From positions 217,088,652 to 217,152,651 of the forward strand of contig NC_084793.1 in the NCBI RefSeq assembly GCF_963169125.1: a DNA stretch of 64,000 nucleotides. Direction: 5' to 3'. Shown piece after piece: positions 58,145 to 64,000 of this stretch (its first letter is position 1; every line of letters starts with the position of its first letter). The notes below the pieces were generated by a model. That model searched no databases. It worked only from the letters and a program-made list of their open reading frames with translations, and was not told the origin of the DNA. The DNA is from Humulus lupulus (lineage: Eukaryota > Streptophyta > Magnoliopsida > Rosales > Cannabaceae). The position numbers and the translations under genes were made by a program.

Positions 58145-60010
58145 TCAGTTGTTCTGTGTTCCATGCTCTGGGTACCATGGTATCATCCAAGCGCGCAAGC
58201 TTGTAGGTGTTAGGGGCACAACCTGGGCAACTTGGTAGGGCCCTTCCCAATTTTCCCCTAACACATCTGTGCTCAGGTCTCGAGTATTGGGTAGGGCTTT
58301 CCTTAACAAGAGGTCTCCAACTCTGAACACCCTCTCTCACACCCTTTAATTATAGTATCTTGCAGCTCGTTGCTAATATGTTGCCAGCCTTAGTTGTGCC
58401 CTTTCTCTCCTTGCTTCCAACAGGTCCAAATTTCTGGCTAATGCTGCGATGTTAGCTTGGTCATCATATGCTTGTATGCGGATGCAGCCATAGGCTAAGG
58501 CGAAAGGCGTCTCTCTAGTGGTGGAACATGGTGTTGTCTTGTAGGCCCAAAGCACATTGGGAAGTTCTTCGATCCAGGCCCCTTTCAACTTTTCCAACTT
58601 TGTTTTCAGGTTCCTTTTTAGGATCTTGTTGATGGCCTCCACTTGTCCATTGGCTTGTGGGTGTACTATAGTGGAGAAACTCCTTTTGATTCCCTTTTCC
58701 CTGCAATATTCTTCAAATACTCCTCCTTCAAATTGCGTCCCATTGTCAGAGATTAGCTTTTAGGGTACTCTAAACCTGCAGACGATAAATTTGTTGATAA
58801 AGGTGGTGATTTTCTTAGCCGTTATGTTGACTAGAGGCTCTGCTTCCACCCATTTAGTAAAGTAATCAAATGCTACAACCGCGTACTTTGCTCCTCCTCT
58901 TCCTGCTAGCAACGCTCTAATCAAGTAAATCCCCCACACAGTGAAGGGCCACGGACTGGTCATGCTCTCTAGCTCATTTGGTGACTGTCTGGGGTAATTT
59001 ACTTGCCTTTGGCACTTGTCACACCTTTTCGCGAAATCGCTTGCATCCCTCTCCATGGTAGGCCAATAATACCCCTGGCGGATGGCCTTTTTTGCCGTGG
59101 ACTGCCCCCCAGCATGATTTCCACATTCCCCTTCGTGTATCTCTAGCAGAATTTTTAAAGCCTCTCCCTTATCTATGCACCGTAGGAGCGGGGTAGAGAA
59201 GCCTCTCTTATATAAGGCTCCATCTACTAGGGTGTATAGGGCAGCTGTGTAAGTCAGCTTACGGGCATCTTTTTTGTCCAAAGGCAAGGTCCCGTCATTT
59301 AAGTACCTTAAGATGGGTGTAAACCATGACTCCTCAAGGCTATTGACCATGTGGATATTTTCTTCTACTATGCTCGACTTGGAGAGGTATTCAACAGGGA
59401 TGGGCTCAAGCGTGTCTTCATCTCGAGTAGAGGTGAGTTTTGTGAGAGCATCAGCGTTTGTGTTTTGCTCCCTTGGGATCTGTTCTATGGTGTATTTTTT
59501 GAACTGATCCAAATACCCTTTCACTTTGGTGAGATATGCATCCATTTTTGGGCCTCTAGCTTGATATTCACCCTTCACCTAAAACACTACTAGCTGTGAG
59601 TCACTAAAGACATGCAAATGGGTTACCTTTAACTCTTTAGCTAGCCGCAAGTCAGCTAACAGTGCCTCGTATTGTACTTCATTGTAGGAAGCTTCAAATC
59701 CAAATCTTAAGGTGCAATATATCTTGTGCCCCTCAAGTCCCGTCATCACTATGCCAGCGCCGACTCCTCCTTCGTTAGATGCCCCATCTACATGGAGGCT
59801 CCATACTTCAGGCTAATTTTCCCCTTCACCCACCAGTTCATTCTCTTCTACTTCTCCCTCCTCATGGGGTCGGTGTGTAAACTTGACAATAAAATCTGTG
59901 AGTACCTGCCCATTGATTGAGGTTCTTGGGGTGTAAGTGATGTCAAATTGACTTAATTCAATCGACCGCTTTAATAACCTTCTGGAAGTTTCCGGTTTGT
60001 GCAAGACAGG
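58145..60010 (-). pseudogene. Tat pol 3' part: second RNase H and integrase
   Basis: Minus-strand frames run from HKPETSRRLLKRSIELSQFD (60004) through the second RNase H (SLHVDGASNEGGVGAGIV, HVFSDSQLVVF, REQNTNADALTKL). The integrase follows: zinc-finger HEGECGNHAGG and CDKCQRQ, core WPFTVWGIYLI, SDNGTQFEGG and PQANGQVEAINKIL. The first catalytic Asp of the DDE triad (canonical WGIDLI) is Tyr here; the second Asp and the Glu are present. The C-terminal FRVGDLLLRK...NWEGPYQV is intact. Stops occur at 58757-58759 and in RNase H (a TAG after VVF). RT, protease, gag and 5' LTR are absent: the element is cut at about 60010. Confidence 0.87.
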
Positions 60011-60963
60011 ATGAAAGGATTTAACTTATCAGTCGAAAGTTTAAGGACTCGACTTATCAGACGAAGATTATGGATCCAACTCATTAGGCTGAGGATGCAA
60101 ATGCGGCTTATCAGTCGAAAAAAAAAGACTTGACTTATTAGTCAAAGGTAAAGCACTCGATTTATCAGTTGAAAGTTGAAGGACTCAATTTACCTGTTGA
60201 ACTCTAAAGGAATTGACTTACTAGTCAAAGGGTTGATGCACTCAGCTTATTAGTCGAGAGTTTAAAGGCTAGACCCAGGAGTTGAGTGTGGCGGTAACGC
60301 GTGCCAAACATTGACAGATAGGGTTAAGCCAATCCAGAAGCAAGACTCACGCCTGAACGCTTTTAAGGTCGTTGGAAATATTAACATCACATTCTCCTGG
60401 CTAGCTTTAGGGCCAATTGTACGAAAGATGGAGATGGGCTCTAGTGTGGCTCTGTAGCCTCTCAGCTAAGTTAATTGCATGTGTTAGTAGTATTATTATT
60501 ACTGGGCATGTTAGTTGTAAATCTATGATGTGATAATGTAATGCTTATAAGTATGATTATGTTTTCTTGCTGAGCCTCGGCTCACGAGTGCAAGTTGGTG
60601 CAGGTAAAGAAAAGGAAAGGTTGGATCAGCCATGAGTTGGAGAGCTTCAGGGATGGAGTGTACATATGCGGCATGCTCGTCCACCACGGCCGAGGTTGTC
60701 AGTTGGAACTAGAATTGAACCTTGATTTTTCCGCGTAGGTTGGCTGTTGTATTTGTTTTTGGGTTTGTAACGGTTTTTAATACAGTGGAATTCCATGCAT
60801 GGAAGTAAAAGATTTTTAATAAATTGTTTACTTTGATTTAAATTTTTAGTACCTAAACCTGTAGTTAGTTTAATTACACGATTTAAACTCAAATGACTCA
60901 ATTTGCAAGTTAAGCACTACTTAAACTACAAAGTGTAACGGTCCTTATTAGGAGGATGTTACA
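60011..60963 (+). mobile_element. 5' LTR of chromovirus-type element, second part
   Basis: It resumes the LTR begun at 49727, first with repeats of the type GACTTATCAGTCGAAAG (60025-60265), then with blocks shared with 49330-49724 (CTTGCTGAGCCTCGGCTCACG, GAGTTGGAGAGCTT, TTTCCGC.TAGGT). It ends GGATGTTACA, directly followed by a tRNA primer site. Confidence 0.78.
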
Positions 60964-60966
60964 ACT

Positions 60967-60978
60967 TGGTATCAGAGC
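60967..60978 (+). other. Primer-binding site (initiator tRNA-Met)
   Basis: TGGTATCAGAGC lies three bases after the LTR end and is the standard complement of the 3' end of plant initiator tRNA-Met, used to start minus-strand DNA synthesis. Confidence 0.9.
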
Positions 60979-61479
60979 GGTTTAGGTTTATTGATTCCAG
61001 AAGATTGGCTGGGCATGTACACTCATCACTGAAGACAAGCTCGACTCAGGGTTCGGTAACTATTTTTGTTAATTTATGTTTACCTGCGTAATTGACATAT
61101 GAATGTGTCACTTGCATGCTTAAGTAGAAAGCATGGGTTATATTGATAGGGCCTTGCCCTTGAGTGTTATATGTATGATAGGAGATGTACTTACTAGCGC
61201 TATTACTATTATGATTACTGGGAAGAATGTGCTTATTAGCACCCTGATTGAGAGTGAATATAAACTGACTTGCTTATTAGCACTATTAATAACGATATAG
61301 ATCAAAGAACATGCTTAATAGCATTGTTATAAATGTGTAAATGCTTGAACATGCTTATTTGTATTGTTATTGCTTATGAATGACATAAATGCTTATTAGT
61401 GTTGCTATTTGGTGATAAATATAAGGAATTGCTTATTAGCACCTTGGTTGAATATATTGTGTAGTCGTGTTTATTAGCA

Positions 61480-62420
61480 CTGCATCTGCTTGGTTGTTTG
61501 GTTTGGAAAATTGGGCGGCAAGAGCTATAGTTATTACGTACTTAACGGCTGGTTTGATCACTGAAGAGTGGGTTAAATATCAGTATGATTCCTTGAAGGT
61601 CTGGAAGTTGATTGACCATGAGATGTAGGCCAGGGAAGAGGATGACCAGGGCTAGAGCCCACTGCCATCCCAGAGAACTGGCAATAATTGTTTGTTATTA
61701 AGCAGGTTAGGATGTTGAAGTAAGAGGATGAGATTTGTCTCTTGAGGCACAGCAGGTTCTAGCAGGGAACCCGTAGTCTGCAGTACCGGCAGTGTCACAG
61801 CCAGGGAGTACCAGCGGTAATACAGCCCTAGGTAGGGGGAGATGGATGGGAAACCCTGTATGGGAGGTTCAGGAAGCAACACCCTCTAGTTTTAAAGTAG
61901 TTCAGGCCCATTAAAGGTTGATCAGTGGATGGTTATGATAACCACCATTCTGGACTTCTCGGGGACAGGCGGGAAATGGCATCCTTGATCAAGTTAGTAA
62001 ACATTATGGAATGGGAAGAATTTAGAGCTCTATTCAACGAGAAATATTGCAATGACGCAATCAAAGCTGCGAGGGCTGAAGAGTCCAGCAAATTACTTCA
62101 AGGTAGCATGGAAACAAACGAGTGCATTTTGAAGTTTGGCAAACTGGCTAACATTGTCAGCGGCCCGGTGCCATAGATGGGACTAGTAGGGGAAGTTTCT
62201 TTAGGGGCTACAGTTTATAATAGTCTGGGATGTTTGCATCGCTACTTTGCCAAAACTAATTACTGATGCACAGGTTATTGAGAAGACGCTCACAGTTGGG
62301 AGCATAGGAGAAAAAAAAAAGGAGGTCTAGCGTCAGAGTATGACTAGAAGGGATTTTAGGAGGCTAAGACTTCCATTTGCGGGTTTTGTAGAAGCAAAGG
62401 CCATTGTGACCAAAAGGGAA
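61480..62420 (+). pseudogene. Chromovirus-type gag, eroded
   Basis: The clearest frame (61925-62176) reads IMEWEEFRALFNEKYCND then LLQGSMETNECILKFGKLAN, the gag core (W..F...F..KY...LKQG.MSV.EY..KF..L). Near 62375-62415 CGFCRSKGHCDQKG is a damaged zinc knuckle. There are many stops and frame changes, so no functional capsid protein is possible. A 5' leader with repeated CTTATTAGCACT-like words occupies 61190-61480. Confidence 0.65.
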
Positions 62421-62539
62421 GGACTCCGGATATACCTCCAGCTATAGGGCTAGATAAGAGGCCGTAAGACGTACTACTAGGCCACCAAGGTGGCGATAAG
62501 ACCTGGAGAGCATTTCTTAGAGTGTATTCTATGCAGGAG

Positions 62540-64000
62540 GTGTTATACTGGGAATATTATGTAATGGGTTTGGAACCTTGTTTCCTGCTGAGGAGTTAGT
62601 GGTTATCGGGAGATGGGTCAAGATATTAACAGCGGCAGTGAATGGTAGAGAATTGTCAGTTGACTTGATAAAGTTGGCTATGGCTGACTTGATGGTGACC
62701 TTTTGGTTTCAGGGTGAGGATCCCTTCTGTAATTGTTGGCACTGTGCATGGACCCTATACCTATGATACGTGTACTTAGAGCTTGTGACCGGTTGCAAAG
62801 AAGGTGCATGAGAGTCCTAGATAGTGTGGTGATTGTCATTCAGGTCGTGCCAGTGGGACCATGGCAGACTTGATTAGTCGGTGGATTTTGGGATGTGTTT
62901 CTAGAGAATTTTTTAGGATTACCTCTACACAGGTAGATGGAGTTTGTTATTGAATCGATGGTAGGGATGAATCAGTGACTGGGGCACCGTATTGAAGACT
63001 CCAGTGGAATTAAGGAAATTAAAGATTCAGTTACTTGGTAGATGGTGTTCTCCAAGGTGGATCTTCGACCTGGTTAATACCAGCTAAGCATTAGGGGGCG
63101 AAAATTATTCAGATGGTGACTTCTTATATCAGATACGGGAATTATGGGTTCTAGATTATGTCACTTTGATGGACTAATGCCTCGATAACACTTATGGATT
63201 TGGTGAACAGAGTGTTCAAGGAACTTTTAAATCGATTTGTGATCATCTCTATCGATGATATTTTGATATACTCTCAGTCAGAGATTGCTCAAGGTCAAGG
63301 AAAACCTTGGAGATTGGGAGTTTCCTTTGATAGGGCAGGATATTACGTGTGTTTGTTGGAAGGGTTCTCAAGGATAGTTACTTCATTAACAAACTGACAC
63401 GCGAAAATCGGAAGTGTGCATGGTTAGAAAAGTGCGAGAACAGCTACCAAGAACAGAAAAGGTTGTTGTCTATGCATCACGTCAGTTGAAGGATACAACC
63501 AGAGATGGAATAGGGTTACTGGTGGATGAGTTAGTCAAACATTATGCTATAGTTTATTCTTTTAGAGAGGATCAAGGAAAAAGGGGTAAGTGACCCCCAA
63601 CTGGGAAAGATGGAAAGGATGTTCCGGCTGGAATAGCTAAGGACTGTGCGGTAAGAGGGCATCACAACAGGTTCCATGATGGGATCGCCCAGGGTAGTAG
63701 GTCAGCATGATTCAACTTGGGGTCATTATGGACAGGTGCACAGACTTAGCTCACTTTTATCAGTAAGGACGAACAACATAGTTGGCTAGTATACAAATCT
63801 CAGTGTGAGAGAGATAGTACGCCATCACCAGACTTTGAGGTTCCTCCTATCAGATAGGGACTCTATCATTACTCCCAAGTTTTGGGGAAGGATTTAGAAG
63901 GCGATGGATACATAATTGAAATGTGGTATAGCTTATTAGACTAATGGTAAATCAGAGAGGATTATCTAGATATCGCAGGACCATTCGAAATCCTGGAGAG
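62540..64000 (+). pseudogene. Chromovirus-type pol (PR, RT, RNase H, integrase), eroded
   Basis: Protease end: AAVNGRELSVDLIKLAMADL (62640-62700). RT: FSKVDLRPG near 63050, then at 63194-63290 MDLVNRVFKELLNRFVIIS and IDDILIYSQSE, with the catalytic Asp pair kept (canonical FIDDIL.YS). RNase H: YASRQLKDTTRDG near 63470. Integrase: LLSDRDSIITPKFWG and a damaged NG.SERI near 63950, the right edge of the window. The MNRVFKE and SDRDS blocks are of the Tekay/Del chromovirus kind. Large internal deletions compress pol into about 1.5 kb and nearly every domain changes frame. Confidence 0.68.

Noticed and set aside
60647..60901. 84-codon minus-strand ORF
   Set aside because: It is in the LTR end beside the primer site and is a composition by-product.

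Overview
This window is plant nuclear DNA: AT-rich and intron-bearing, packed with nested retrotransposons and DNA transposons. A eudicot is likely. A Rosales genome of the hop/hemp kind is a guess from the look of the long LTRs and cannot be proved from the sequence alone. Almost every coding-looking stretch is a decayed transposable-element gene. The one convincing host gene is a small two-exon gene on the minus strand at 36098-36490. It encodes a secreted precursor ending in the 13-residue motif of the root meristem growth factor (RGF/GOLVEN/CLEL) peptide hormones.

Layout, left to right. 1-3.4 kb: the end of a Ty3-type element and its LTR, then an old CACTA terminus containing a younger, intact non-autonomous CACTA (1936-2725, TSD CCT). 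3.4-11.3 kb: a minus-strand Ty1/copia element split by a solo LTR (3702-8225, TSD ATCTT), which itself holds an oppositely oriented solo LTR (4899-7310, TSD CCTAG). 11.3-13.26 kb: a copia-type solo LTR (TSD AAACC). 13.26-16.1 kb: a plus-strand copia remnant with its 3' LTR, split by another LTR-like insertion. 16.1-16.9 kb: a LINE remnant. 17-23.7 kb: AT-rich DNA with one copy of a dispersed repeat, a degraded minus-oriented LTR and an orphan CACTA end. 23.7-34.9 kb: a Ty3 element of the Tat lineage (TSD ATCAT) with gag, protease, RT/RNase H and a second RNase H, no integrase, and an antisense extra ORF (aORF). A solo LTR (32188-33800, TSD CCAGC) is nested in it. 35-40.9 kb: the most host-like stretch, with the peptide gene. 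40.9-44.8 kb: a CACTA element (TSD ATA) with a broken Transposase_24/TNP1-like gene, inserted in the second copy of the 17.6 kb repeat, so the window contains its own empty-site comparison. 45.4-46.8 kb: a foldback MITE and a Tat LTR plus aORF fragment. 46.8-49.7 kb: a chromovirus-type solo LTR (TSD GTTAT). 49.7-64 kb: a chromovirus-type element whose 5' LTR is split by an LTR fragment and a 5'-truncated Tat element (52249-about 60010); its tRNA-Met primer site is at 60967 and its heavily eroded gag-pol runs off the right edge.

The most interesting points are the peptide-hormone gene; the aORFs of two unrelated Tat copies, each with a TATA box and splice signals in the aORF sense (opposite to the element), suggesting an independent promoter; the CACTA empty-site pair; and GC-rich tandem arrays confined to one LTR family. 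Nothing looks bacterial or organellar. No CRISPR, rRNA or tRNA gene was seen.
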